Assembly (NCBI RefSeq): GCF_003590095.1
Contig: NC_039493.1
Coordinates: forward strand, 4,836,001 to 4,900,000
Direction: 5' to 3'
DNA length: 64,000 nt
Source: Trichoplusia ni
Lineage: Eukaryota > Arthropoda > Insecta > Lepidoptera > Noctuidae
The notes under the pieces were generated by a model that saw only the letters and a program-made list of their open reading frames with translations, had not been told where the DNA came from and ran no database searches. The position numbers and the translations under genes are program-made. Below, piece by piece: positions 1-11,655 of the stretch (within the stretch, counting starts at the first letter, position 1; the number at the start of each line of letters is the position of its first letter).

Positions 1-46
1 TTGTTCTCGCTGAACGTTCTCGACGCGCTGAGCGACGCAACGGAAG
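1..46 (+). CDS. Possible 3' end of the preceding exon of the Dscam-family gene
   Basis: The first 46 bases are GC-rich and open in frame 1, reading LFSLNVLDALSDATE, followed by GAAG|GTGAGG, a good donor. This would be a phase-1 donor, which is what the exon at 38460 requires (the split codon would be G+TA, Val). I do not recognise the peptide as a known Dscam leader. Frame 3 is also open (phase 2), so the frame is not proven. The sequence could also be 5' UTR or plain GC-rich intron. Evidence is limited to base composition, an open frame, a donor motif and phase match. Confidence 0.25.
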
Positions 47-2699
47 GTGAGGGCGATACACCGACGGCTATGAACTCGCGACAAGCATTATACTCAAACG
101 TAAGAGGCATTGTACTCGGTGTATGAGCAACAGGCGCAAGTTAAATTTGATGGTACACTTGAAATGTATAAACGTCTGACATTTACCGTCGGGCCGCGGC
201 CTGCTCGGGTACTTTTCTTGAGTGGCACCGAGCGAGCTCGGAAGTTAAAGCAAAACATCTGAATGGCGCAAGCATAAATAACGACGAATATAGCGATTTA
301 GTTGTGTCGCATGAAAATTGTGGTATTAACGTCTCGTGACCGGTGGCTGGTCTTCCGAAAAGTCTTGATTTATTAACACTAAGATTATAGTAGGGACAAT
401 ACGTGCTGGGAAAAAGATTTGTTTTTTATTTTCTAGCAATTTAAGTTGAGCTAGTGCTATTTTCAGCCAACAAAGTATGTTGGTATAGAAATGGTTTCGC
501 GTCATTAATCACGTTGCTCCCGCAGATTGCTTCAACTTTGGTAAAACGCGTCTCTTTTTTATAACAATTGTTCCCTACTTGTTGTAGATAACGAGGGATA
601 TAAAAAATATGTATCTTATTTTATGTCACACTTTAGCATTCATATTTTCTGTGGTAATTATATGTTTGCAATGTTTATTGCAGTAAATGCGAATGGTTGG
701 AAACCGAACGTACCTACATAAAATATAGCTAGCCTACGGAAATCTACGCACTACCGGTGTCTTATTATGATACACAGTTTCATAATAAAATACAAATATT
801 TAAAAGCAATAAAACATTTCGACAATTTTTAAAATAAGTTTGATTTGCATAGTTGTGTAGGTAACAATGTAACATGAACTGCTAAAAAATATATTCGACC
901 CCGACCCCGCCAGCGCCCGGCGCGCGCGCCTCTCGCCCGGCCTCGTGATATTACCACCTCTATTTAACTTTAAATTGTTTCCTCGGAATCCTACAAACTT
1001 ATTGTACGATATATTAGGATTTTAACTGGAATTTCGGACGGAATGGAATGATAGGTCTAGATGGTAAAAGCGGTCGGGTATTGGGCAGCCCAAGTATGCA
1101 TGAAATTTAATGGTAAATTCTTAATATGCTAGGTTTCTCCGAGTCCGGGCGGAAGAATCTTCGTTTGATTTTAAATATTCAACGTCTTGAACACGAATGT
1201 GAATGTTTTCATACTTTTATATAAAAGGGTGCGCGTTAGGGAATACGGAGAATGAATCGAAATAATTTAGCAAATTGAAGTTTGGAAGGTTTTCATTACG
1301 TGCAGTGCTCTATCGAGCATGGTATTTATATAGCGGCATCCAGATATTTCCGATATGAAAGGAGCTTATGCGAGATTTTCCTTTATGTCATTGAATAAAC
1401 TTTATAAAACAAATAGTACTTTATATGGTGAAGCTGTTTATAGGTTTATATCGAGCTCGGAATCGATCCCCACACCGGACAATACACTCGCTAGTACTCA
1501 CTAGTGAACTGAGGGACGTTAATGAGGTCTGTTCAATTAATTCCAACCAATTATTTGAGCCGTGTTTTGTTCGGCGACCTACATCAATGGAGGGCCTCTG
1601 TCAACATTAAATATTTCAATTTAATTAAATTCTCGGTTTAGTTTCCGTTAATTACATTACTACCCATAACAGCGTAGTTTTCAATAGTGTGTTGCGGACA
1701 AATTTATTTGTGTCTTATTTAATCACGTTTCTGCGATTATAATTATCTGAAATCAAATTATTTTCCAATTGGAACAATTATTCGAGTAAATAATGGAATA
1801 AAACTTGGAGTAAATAACTTTATACAAAATTATGAAAATGAAATTCGACTACTACTCAACAAACATCAGTAGTGAGCTATTATTGTAGCAACACTTAATA
1901 GTGTTCCATCGTTCTAAGGAAATCCAAATTATCCAGAAGGTTTACAAGAGGCCGGTGTCCGCCGTCAGTCCGTGGTTGACGAAGAATAATGATGGCTGGT
2001 TGACAACGACAACCATTAGGGCTGCGCGACACTGGAGCTGGGGAACTTGTTACGCAGTGGTGTCGTAATTTTCAAAAGCAACGTGACGGTCTTTGCCGTA
2101 TTGCTTTTTGTAGAGAAAGCGCAGCTTGTAATCTGTAAAATAAGCTACATAGATTAAAATAAAATTACATCTTGACATCGATATCTTACAAGTAAGAAAA
2201 TACCGCAAAATAATAAAAAAATATCCACACACTAACAAGTTAGGTTATAACATAATATCAACAATATAAAATAATCGAATTCTGTTGAGTTCTAATCGAT
2301 ACTAAAACAAATAATTCAATTAATTGAAACTTTTTATTTGTTTCGTCGAGTACTGTGAATTTATTTCATACGTTATAAACGTTTATTTGATCCTAAAAAT
2401 TCGGGCAATGCCTGTGAAAAATTGTTTGTTATTAAAACAAATATTTAAGCTAGGAGTTGGCACTTTCGAGCAGAGCTGAACGTTTTGGAACATTCCCTAC
2501 TGTCTGGCCGAGAATGATGGACATTGGGAGTAATCCTTTTTGCATTGTGAACTTTATTCTGATGAGGTTAAGGTTGCATATCGGTACACATTTTTGTGTT
2601 TACTGAACCCGATTCATGATTGTAAGCATTTGCATGGATGACAGTGCAATCTCGTATTGATTTTAAAAATATGAAATACAATAAAGCATATGGTAATCT

Positions 2700-3029
2700 A
2701 GTTGGTAGTTTGTCTTTGAGCCGTTTGGGGTTGAAACTTTTGGGTCGTGGGGGCCGAGTGCCAAAACGCTTTTTAAAGACCTAGCAAAGCGTCTCGTTGA
2801 CACTTCTCGTGACCCAAAGGCTGGCTTCTACCTCGCTCAGAGGATTAGCATTGCCATTCAACGTGGCAATGCTGCCAGCCTTTTGGGCACACTCCCAGCC
2901 GGCAGCGACGCCGATGAATTTTTTGATGCTTTAATTTAATAATTTTTTGTTTTTTAACTTGTAAATATTTAACTCTGTAAAATTGTAAATAAATCTCTCA
3001 CTTACTCAGCACTAGAAGAAAAAAAAAAA
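2700..3029 (+). mobile_element. 5'-truncated retroelement copy with 3' UTR and poly(A)
   Basis: The span covers the truncated ORF tail, an AT-rich 3' UTR and a terminal A-run. A possible 7-bp target duplication, AAAGCAT, lies at 2683-2689 and at 3027-3033, but it overlaps the A-run and is weak. The 5' limit is approximate. Confidence 0.5.
2709..2939 (+). pseudogene. C-terminal remnant of a retroelement (reverse-transcriptase-type) ORF
   Basis: An open frame of 76 codons without a start codon ends in TAA. It reads FGVETFGSWGPSAKTLFKDL, then AKRLVDTSRDPKAG, then QRISIAIQRGNAASLLGTLP, and ends DEFFDALI. The QRISIAIQRGNA(A/V)S block is familiar to me from the C-termini of reverse-transcriptase polyproteins repeated in insect and other animal genomes; I cannot name the clade. 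Only the tail of the protein is present, with an in-frame stop immediately upstream, so this is a 5'-truncated dead copy. An AT-rich 3' UTR with AAATAAA and then an A-run at 3019-3029 follow, as expected for target-primed retrotransposition. Confidence 0.6.
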
Positions 3030-3033
3030 GCAT

Positions 3034-5965
3034 TTTTTTACTTCACAAATTCAATAGTTCTCTTCGTTTGTTTTCCATAAGTTCTCTGGTGTAGTTTACC
3101 AAACAATAGTTATCAAAGGAATCAACATCACAATCTTTCAAACAATTCAAAGACAATCGAACTTTGCCAAGTCAAAAGATTAGCAAAGCAGACAGCAATG
3201 GACAGAAAAGCGAAGTCCTCAAACTTCTATCAATCCCTGCAACACTGGCCTGCCCTCCCCACTCGTACTATACCGAATTCATCCAACCCTTTCTCGGGAA
3301 GGAATTATGACGTAATCAAATCACTGGCGGCGAGATTACACGGCCGTGTTTATAATTTTAATTAGTTTGGGAACTCGCCGCGGCTTAGTTGCGCACAAGT
3401 TGTGACGTCATCTTAACACCGTCTATCTTGATTCAAGGTTTGACTCGGACGAGTTAGTGTTAATTGTGTGGTAATACGATTTAGTGGTTTGGCTTTAAGT
3501 AGAAAGCCGTGACTTGAAACACGGTCGTGTACTCTGAAGGGTTGAAGAAGATCATTCTCTTAATAGAAATAAATGTTTTCGTAAAAATATAAAGGAATTC
3601 ATTTTAATTTTACTTGTTAATAGTTTAGTTTGTGACTTATACACATTCTAGAACAGGCTCTCAACGATTTAACATGTTCTTAGAAACGTTCTAAAAATAG
3701 ATTTTGCAAACGTTAAAGGTTTAATTACAAATCAGTGAGTGTGGAGCTTACAAAGGTCGCGTCTGGATTGTCGGCAAAATAAATTAGGGATTTCCGCGGC
3801 CGGTGACGTTTACAATTAACGACCGGTGTCGTGTCAGCGCCGCGGAGCGATCCGTTTACAATGAAATATTACAAATGCAAAAAAAACAATTGATGAAGAT
3901 TTTGATACCGGGAAGGATTTTTCGATGTCTTCATGAACATCCGTCTTTATTACGAAGATGAATAATTAGATTGAAGATATTTTTTTATAATTGTGTTGTT
4001 CCTAGTTAGTTTGGCGTCTATAAAAAAGGTAAGTATTTACTTACCTTTCAAAAAAAGCCCACATTATCAGTTTTGTGTTATAATATGAAACATTTGCTTT
4101 ATGGATGCTTTTTATTTTAACTAACAATAAAATATTATCAGAAAAGCAAATTGTGGTTTTTCTTTGGAATAGAACAAGATTGACTGAGACCGTAAATTAA
4201 GTGTAAAGTGTAAAACCCAATTTTTTATGATAATCGAATATTCTAAAAGCTTTCATGCTTTTACTGGAATTTAATTTACTCTCGATCTCTCATCCCGAAG
4301 TTGACAACAATTATTGGAAATGCTGAACGTTCATAAATAATAAAATACACAAAAATTCTCAAATCTCCATGAGGAGCTATTACGGTATAATTGGATTTTT
4401 GATATGGCCCTTTATTGTGTTGAGGGAATCAGAGGTGGCTCCGAACGTACAAAGAGATTAGGACGAGACGCGCGCCCTGAAGGGCAATAGATCTCGGAAG
4501 TTTGAGCTGACACTAGAGAATTAGACGCTCTTTAATCTCAGTGTAGTTCTAGCAAAACAGGTTCTGCACGCACTGGTAGTACTTAAATATCTATTCTGTC
4601 TATTTTCGGACAAGCACTTATCCGAGTTTCAAAACTACATCGATACTATATATAAAAAAACAACGACTGTCCCCTTTCAGAGTAATTTCAATCAGATTAG
4701 CAACACAAAGCTTGTGTGCCCACATCACGGTACCAACAACTGTGAGCGTAATAGCTGGACGCACTTTGAATCGCGTAATATTTAGCTGTGGGCTCTGTAG
4801 GCCAGCTGTAATTACACCGCCCGCCAATTACGCTACACTACTCAATTTCTATCACTACGTGCTGTATAAAGGGATTTGAAATGGACCAAGTGACGGAAGA
4901 TAACGACATTTTAATATGACTTATGGCAATTTAATGTTCAAATAAATGTACCGGAAATCTGCTCTTTAGTTTATTATTAGTATAGTATTAATCATAATTC
5001 TTCATGATTTATGGCTCAGTAAACTAACAATAAATCATAAGGCCATGATTGTTAATTAGTGATATTCTCGCGTCTTTATCAGGAATGCCCTACTAGTTTG
5101 GGAGATCTGTCGTTGCAATGTCTTTTTGCCTTTATAATTCGCATGTAATAAGTAGGTAGATACCATCTCTATTGAGTTTATTAGACAGCGTGTTCCCGCC
5201 GCCGCTCGTGGCTCGCGCCGTCGCTGATTCCATTGGACGTTATACCTTTATTAGTGCGGCAGACGTTCTGTTATTGGTGGGAACGGCCTGTAACTGCGTG
5301 TTTAGTGTTATTACACTGTTACTGCTGCTTATGGGGACTTTCTTTGAACACGGGGGCTTATAGTCACTACTTACAAGTCGAATGTTGTTGTTATCTCGCT
5401 CACGGAATTATTGTTAGTGTTACATTTGTAGCACTCATTGAAGCTTTGTGTTGCGGTTTCTTGTGTAAATGTTTGTTGAAAGGCATTTTATTGTAATGTA
5501 GAAGTAATTTATTTTGATAGTAAGTACTCTAACTTATGTTTACCATTTTAAAGCTTTCATAAACTAAACTTTAATTCTAATTGAGAATTAAATATATATG
5601 TTGTTACAAATCGTCAAAAATACAATCAAAGGCGGGAAACGTTTGCCGATATTATCTGAGGCAGAAAAAAAACCGATTACCTTAGGCTATAAATATTCAC
5701 TATGCTACAAGCAGCAGCAAGCTGTAGCTAGCTACATTTATGTTACCAATTTATTTATACAATATCAATTATCTATATTAAATTAGTTATTTTCGGTTCG
5801 TTGCCTGTAACTTTTTGTATTTGAAATAACCTTTCTGCTGATTTGAAACGACTTATTTTATTTGATTCTTGATTGAAATAAAGTCGTCGCTATTTATCAA
5901 TTATGATATTTTATTTTAATTTTGTTGCCATTATATTTTTCAGTTCCAATTCATCATTCAACGTT
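3034..5965. other. Intronic sequence without genes
   Basis: Mostly AT-rich. More GC-rich, non-repetitive blocks lie at 3320-3420 (palindrome ACACGGCCGTGT at 3338 and CRE at 3403), 3740-3860 and 4690-4840 (CAGCTGTAATTAC, CAATTACG). Nothing coding is supported. Confidence 0.5.
4025..4048. repeat. Short perfect palindrome, 11-bp arms
   Basis: AAAGGTAAGTA, TT, TACTTACCTTT. It happens to place a splice-donor-like GTAAGT on both strands; no exon is attached. Confidence 0.85.
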
Positions 5966-6138
5966 ATACTAATATTATTAACGTGATAGTCTGTATGTAT
6001 GGATACTTGTTCTTCTTTCACGCAAATCCCCTGAGCGCGTTTAGACAAAACTTTGTACACAGAATATAGAATATAAACTATTTTATAGATGAGATCGTGG
6101 GATCATTGTCAGTTTGTAGGTGGCGGACAATAGCTTGT
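5966..6138 (+). repeat. Degenerate lepidopteran short interspersed repeat
   Basis: It starts with ATACTAATATTAT, continues with GTCTGTATGTATGGATACTTG and CTTTCACGCAAAT, has AAACTTTGTACACAGA in the middle, and ends GGACAATAGCTTGT. This order of motifs (ATACTAATATTATAA, GTCTGT, TTTCACGC, TTTGTACAGAG, GCTAGT) is the same as in the better-preserved copies at 6880-7086 and 28451-28672, but it is strongly diverged. Confidence 0.5.
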
Positions 6139-6439
6139 TAAATATGATTAGTAACGGCGAGACTGCAAAAATATAATAATCGTATTTTAATTATTGAATT
6201 GGTACATAACAGCAAAGAAGACCAGAAGCAGTTGACATAATATGTCGGATTATCATTACTCGTTATTTTAGACTTTATATAACCGGACTCTTCGCTATAC
6301 CACAGTTTTACAGGTAGCGGTAGGTCATAGCTTCCAACTGATCCATGACCATTAAAACTTTTCATTCGATGATCCAGGCCAGTGACGTCGGTCGGACACT
6401 CGACACTGAATACAAGGGTTAATTATAAAGTTATCGAGT

Positions 6440-6570
6440 TCTCGCATACATTACTCACGTATGAGTTATGCAAATGAAGCAAGTTTCGTTGTAAATCATG
6501 TGGAATGTTCCGCGGCTGATATAATTGTGGTGACGTGTTAACCGCTCTGTGTCTTGTGATATTATATCAT
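6440..6570. promoter_or_regulatory. Candidate enhancer with POU octamer and Runx-like sites
   Basis: A perfect octamer ATGCAAAT (6468-6475), TGTGGTGACG and TTAACCGC lie within about 80 bp of non-repetitive sequence. Function is inference. Confidence 0.25.
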
Positions 6571-6879
6571 AAGTCGGGAAGACGTAGGCACTGGGAGTTG
6601 GTATCGTGTTAGCTTGATAAGTGGTTCGGCACTCGTTTGACCAAGTGTGCGTAATTGTTATGTCTAAGAGGCGAATTTGAGTTTAACTATACAATTAAAT
6701 GATAGATTTTAATTTTATTAGTTTTAGGAACAATTTTATGAATTTAACAATTAAAATTAAACCAAAAGCGTTATTAGGATTTTGTTAAACACCTGCTAAA
6801 AACTAATAAAATAACAAACCATGATACTTTATGCATACAATATGATACAGTTATAATATCACAGTTATGTTTATGTCAT

Positions 6880-7086
6880 ACTAGCTTTTCGCCCGCGTCG
6901 TGGTCGGTTATATCGCGTTTCCAAGAGGTACTCTTCAAAAGTCCGGGATAAAAACTATCCTATGTTCTTTCTCAAGGTTAACTCTATCTCTGTACCAAAT
7001 TTTAAAATCAGTTCAGTGGTTTAGACGTGAAAGCGTAACAGACAGACAGACAGAGTTACTTTCGCATTTATAATATTAGTAGGGAT
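6880..7086 (-). repeat. Short interspersed repeat, copy A (minus orientation)
   Basis: Read on the minus strand it runs from CTACTAATATTATAAATGCG through GTCTGTCTGTCTGTTACGC and TTTGGTACAGAGATAGAG to CGACGCGGGCGAAAAGCTAGT. It is nearly identical, in inverted orientation, to 28451-28672. No protein is encoded. This family type is abundant in Lepidoptera, and I judge it a non-autonomous element or the 3' end of a non-LTR element; the class is uncertain. Confidence 0.75.
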
Positions 7087-7657
7087 AAGTAGGGAGCAAG
7101 TAGCATAATATATGTAACGTAACTTCTTTCATATCACCATATTAACTTCTAATACGCACTATCTGAGGGCGGTACAAACAGTTTCTAAATGAGTAATTGT
7201 AGCAGTACTAGCGGCATAGCAAGTGAACGTACAACTAACGCAGGCCCAGCCCGGGAGCCTCTTGGAAAGCAATTAGAGCCACTCAAACGTATAATGGGCG
7301 AGCGAGCGCCGCGCGCCGGCCGCCACCGCGACCGCGACCGCTCCGCACTTGTACCACACCCCCTCATTTTATAGTCGCCTGGTACTTTCATTCTATTGTT
7401 ACGAAGTTTTCTACATGTTTTGAATGTTTGCAAGTTACCAGGTGTTTTAGATTGTGGACATTGTTATTATAGTTGTTTTTTAAAGCGACTTATTAAATAT
7501 CCAGTAGGTAGACAACGTCACAAAAATACTATGAGACTATATTATATTTTGCCTTTCCAAAAACTTTAAAGCTATTGCAACCAGTGTAGTTATTGCACTA
7601 AACAAAGATTTCTTGCTATCATATTTTTAATCACACTTATTCAGTACAATTGCATAT

Positions 7658-7670
7658 CCACTAGAGGGCG
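7658..7670 (+). promoter_or_regulatory. CTCF-like site
   Basis: CCACTAGAGGGCG matches the core CTCF consensus (CCASYAGRKGGC) and lies outside the recognised repeats. Motif evidence only. Confidence 0.35.
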
Positions 7671-9862
7671 TTACTGTCGCCTATTATATCCCTATAGTTC
7701 AGTGGCACTCACGTAACTGTTGTAATTGCATCACTAGCTCTCTTCCACTGCAATTATTGCCTCTCAAAAATGTAATGGTTGGTGAGGACACTGAGGACTA
7801 CGAGAAGTGGGCAATTTTACCCGAGCCGCGGGTTGTTTACGGAAAGTGGGAGAAGCTTTTGTTAATGTGTTTTGAATGTCAGAACTATATTTTTTTAGTC
7901 ATTTTTTTCTCGTAATTTTTGAGTTGACATTTATGAACGGAATGTAACTCGTTAATAAATCGCAATAGATATGATAAAGGAAACGAAACTCACTACCACC
8001 AATGTCAAAGCTTGCTTCCACTTGTAAAGCAAGTATTTAAATACATACTATTTTTGATTTATTCTTGATCGCTTCAATTCCTGACTTCCACCCTGCCAAC
8101 AGAGGAGCTGGCGTTTTCTGGTACTTCACGAGAGCTCAGCTTTCTGCTGCGCTCGTCACGACACACTTTTGCTGGTTTCAATATCAGAGTTAAGAGATTT
8201 TGTGTAAAGCAATATCTTTGAAGATTGACAGTTACACTCTTTTCCGTACCGTTGTTTATAAATTCTAATAAGTTTTTTAAATAGTCATTCTGGATCGGCT
8301 TTTTTGTCATTTGCGGTTGGTTTGAGTGCGGACACATCGATTTTATCATAAATCAAATATTCTGTTTTGGGCATTTGACGTCATAGCCTGTCTTGTGCCA
8401 TCTCTCTAATCGTCTTCAGTTGTCACTTCTGCCTGTTCCTCCAGCTGATCTACGTATCTTCCACAATGACTATATATATAACTATATTAAGTGCTGCTGT
8501 GGTATTCCTTTCCCAGGTAAGGTAAGTTTAATATATCTGAAGCCATTTGCTGAGAAATGTTCCAAAGCTTTAAGCTACTTCAGTTTCTAAGAATTTTGAA
8601 ACGGAGAGTATATTATAACCGTCTGCCATACCATAAATTTAACGCGGTATTTTGAAGCGCGTGCAAACTGCAAGCACACAAGTCTGCTACTACCATACAA
8701 ACTACAGGCTAAGGTAGTGTAAAGCAGTATTAAATTTCCGAAAAACCGATCCTAATTAAAATACATAATTACAAGACGTGACTTCCACTAAAATAATGGT
8801 TCAAATATTTCCATCAAAGTTCTACAAATTTATCAGAGGAGCGAACACGAATAGTTTATGTGAAATTATAAAGCTTTGTTACAGGCTGCGGTCTCGGTTG
8901 CCTTCTATATTATAATATTCCACATAAATTCGATTGTTGTGGTCGCAATCAGTTCATGTATAATGAGCGAAGCTCGTCATTAGCCGAAATCATCAGCTGC
9001 ATAATCCCAAAATGTTTGTTTTGCTGTATTGGAATTGTTAGAAATTTTGTAGCTAAATTTAGCCATCCCTATTATTTATATACTTATAAATTATATATGT
9101 GTGCTACGCTTGTGGAATAAAAGCGTGAAATAATATACTCGTATATAAAATTTAGTAGTAGGTATAACACTCAGAAGTTTAATAGAAAAACATGTTTAAA
9201 TGTTCTACACACAGCACTATATTGGATGGCTTTAGAAAGCCACTATGTCTGGTCACCTAATCTACAGGTTTAAGCTGCAGAACCTAGTCTTAAACTTAGA
9301 TAGATGACGATACCTCTAACTGATACTGGAGTTATGTTGGTCTTATATCAATAGGGCATTGTCTAACTAGTTTATCGGTAAAAAATAAATACCAGAAAGA
9401 TGATAATAAAATTTAAAAACAAGTAAGAATAAAAGGATTAGTTGTGTGGTCGCTGTAGTGATAGCATCACGACGGCGACGCGGCGACGAGGCAGCTCCGT
9501 CACTCATTACACGTCTCAGTGGGTCTTATTGCTTCCCGACTGCGCTCGCTGGCCGGCAGTCTCGCAGACTACACCTGCATATACCTTATAATGCAGTGTT
9601 TATGTACTCGGGAAAATACCATTTTAGCAGGTAATACATTACGTCACAACTTGGGAGCTGCAATAATTTGTTTTGAAATTGAAATTCGGTACAAGCGAAT
9701 ACCATGATATTATTTTTATACAGTATATAAAAGCTGCAGAAATAATACAGTTTCCCTCAGCCTTTTGCCTTTGAAAAACGAAACGGGAATGTAGAGCAAT
9801 ACAACGCTTAAAAAATAAAAAGAAACAATAATCCACTTGTTTACACACCGTTACTCTCAAAA

Positions 9863-9974
9863 CAGGGTTGGCACGCTGCTCTCCCGGTCACTGGAACATC
9901 CTTGAAAAACATCTCATTCGAAGCGCTGCATAATTCAGTTGTCATCGACATCAATGTTGCACGTGCCAACCCTG
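9863..9974. mobile_element. Possible MITE with 13-bp perfect terminal inverted repeats
   Basis: CAGGGTTGGCACG (9863-9875) is matched exactly by CGTGCCAACCCTG (9962-9974). CAG...CTG ends resemble hAT-type termini, and the unit is 112 bp. No 8-bp target duplication is visible (TCTCAAAA left, AGCCTGAG right), so it may instead be a degraded element or an unrelated inverted repeat. Confidence 0.35.
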
Positions 9975-11584
9975 AGCCTGAGGTCGCATCAATTTTGCAG
10001 GAGATCTGACTACTACACAGTACATTGCGCGCGAGGCTTGTACAACAATAGGGAGAACGTTCACCATCTGCTCATTGGACGCCGAGCAATAAAAACGTTT
10101 GTTATTTTTACTGCTTTCGTGCACGATGATATAATGTTGCCTAGTTTATTCTGTGAGATGGACATAGTTTTAGGGTTATGTAGAAATCAAATGTGGCTGC
10201 AATACTGAATTATTCAAACGAAATTTTGCAGGGATGTGTACATTCTTCATAAATGTTTACTGCAAAACAATGTAAAAGGAACGGAAGTTTTCTTGTCTTT
10301 GCTGCTCAAATGAACCAATTCAAAGTCAATACCTAGGTACAGTGGCTTTTTTACCTGACAGTACTGTCAAATCCCTTGGTTTGTGGTTTCTTACATACTA
10401 TAAGACCTTGGTAATACAATTGTACCTTGGCATCGGGAATATTACTGCTATCGAACCAAAATCAATGCTAATTAATCAAAAATATTTATGATTTAAATAC
10501 TTAAGGTTTTCGTAGAACGCTAAGTCGACAAAATTTTCAGTTTAAACTGGTTCATGGCATAAAATCTTTTTATTACCTGACCCAGATGTCACAGTGGCAG
10601 TCTCTCTCTGACGAGCCTTGAGATTAAACTTTTTGGAATAAATTAAATCAAACCTCTTTATTACTAAAATAAAAACTGTTACTCTCTAACCAAAGAGTAC
10701 ACATTCTTAGTTAATAGCAATCCAAGAATTTGTTTGTTTAGCAAACAGTCGTAGAAGATAATATACGGTTTAATTAACATGTTTATTTAGAACATTGGTT
10801 CTAGGAACACATCGCGCTGAACGCCGAGGTATTCTGGTCCTACATAAATAAGCACAATTAAGAGTCCTGTCTGAGTTTCGTTTCATAAGTTTAATTAAAA
10901 GCTTACCTTCTCAGAACTTGTCGCTCTTGACAAAGAAAAATGAGTTTATTCTGTAAAACTGTATCATGACTGTATTCACCGGAGAAGAAGGGTCACAAAA
11001 CTAATGAATGCATCCTTTTTTGTAGGTGACTTTTGTCGTAGAGGATAATGATAATATGATCTCATGAAATAAAAAAAAAGTAATACTTATCACAGGTGAA
11101 AATATTCAATTTACGTGTAGCCAAAATTGTGCCAATCCTAAAAAATATCTTATTTAATACTATCCTCCCATAACTTTCTCAGCAAACCAACTGCACAGCA
11201 GCTTCGTTACCTCTCTCTCAACTTCCTCATCTCAAGACATTTCTAAAGATTTTGAGCTCCAATTACTTTCCAAAGAGTCTGAGATGACATACATTATAAT
11301 TACAGCACTAATTAGAAACACGTCTTGCCATCGTCCCGGTAAACAAGATTCGTAGCTCGGAGCAACAAATGAGCAGACTCGAACAGCACACCTAAATACC
11401 ACTGCAAACCTAAATAATTACAACGAAGTGCAATAATTAACTTGTCCGGTTATTAAGACATGAAAATTGTTATAATCCATAAAAACTATAGTAAGAATCA
11501 AGATTAGTAGGTATATACTAGATATCTATAACTATTGAAAAGAGTGTGGAATATAAAACAAGTTTTATCAAAAAGTTTATTTCG

Positions 11585-11655
11585 CCGAGCTACATCGTAG
11601 CAGCATGTTTTACTACGTTGCTACGCTTTCACGCTGTAGCTCAAGATGGCGTAGC
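11585..11655. repeat. CTACG/CGTAG-rich segment 1
   Basis: GAGCTACATCGTAGCAGC, TACTACGTTGCTACGC and CTGTAGCTC repeat the motif CTACG and its complement. Similar segments lie at 29288-29342 and 53265-53328. Possibly one diverged repeat family. Confidence 0.35.

Noticed and set aside
1218..1227. TATA box (TATATAAAAG)
   Set aside because: No initiator motif or transcript start evidence; such strings are common in AT-rich DNA. The same applies to 34074-34083.
7030..7060. GACAGACAGACAGA microsatellite or CRISPR-like repeat
   Set aside because: It is an internal part of the interspersed repeat copy A, present also in copy B.
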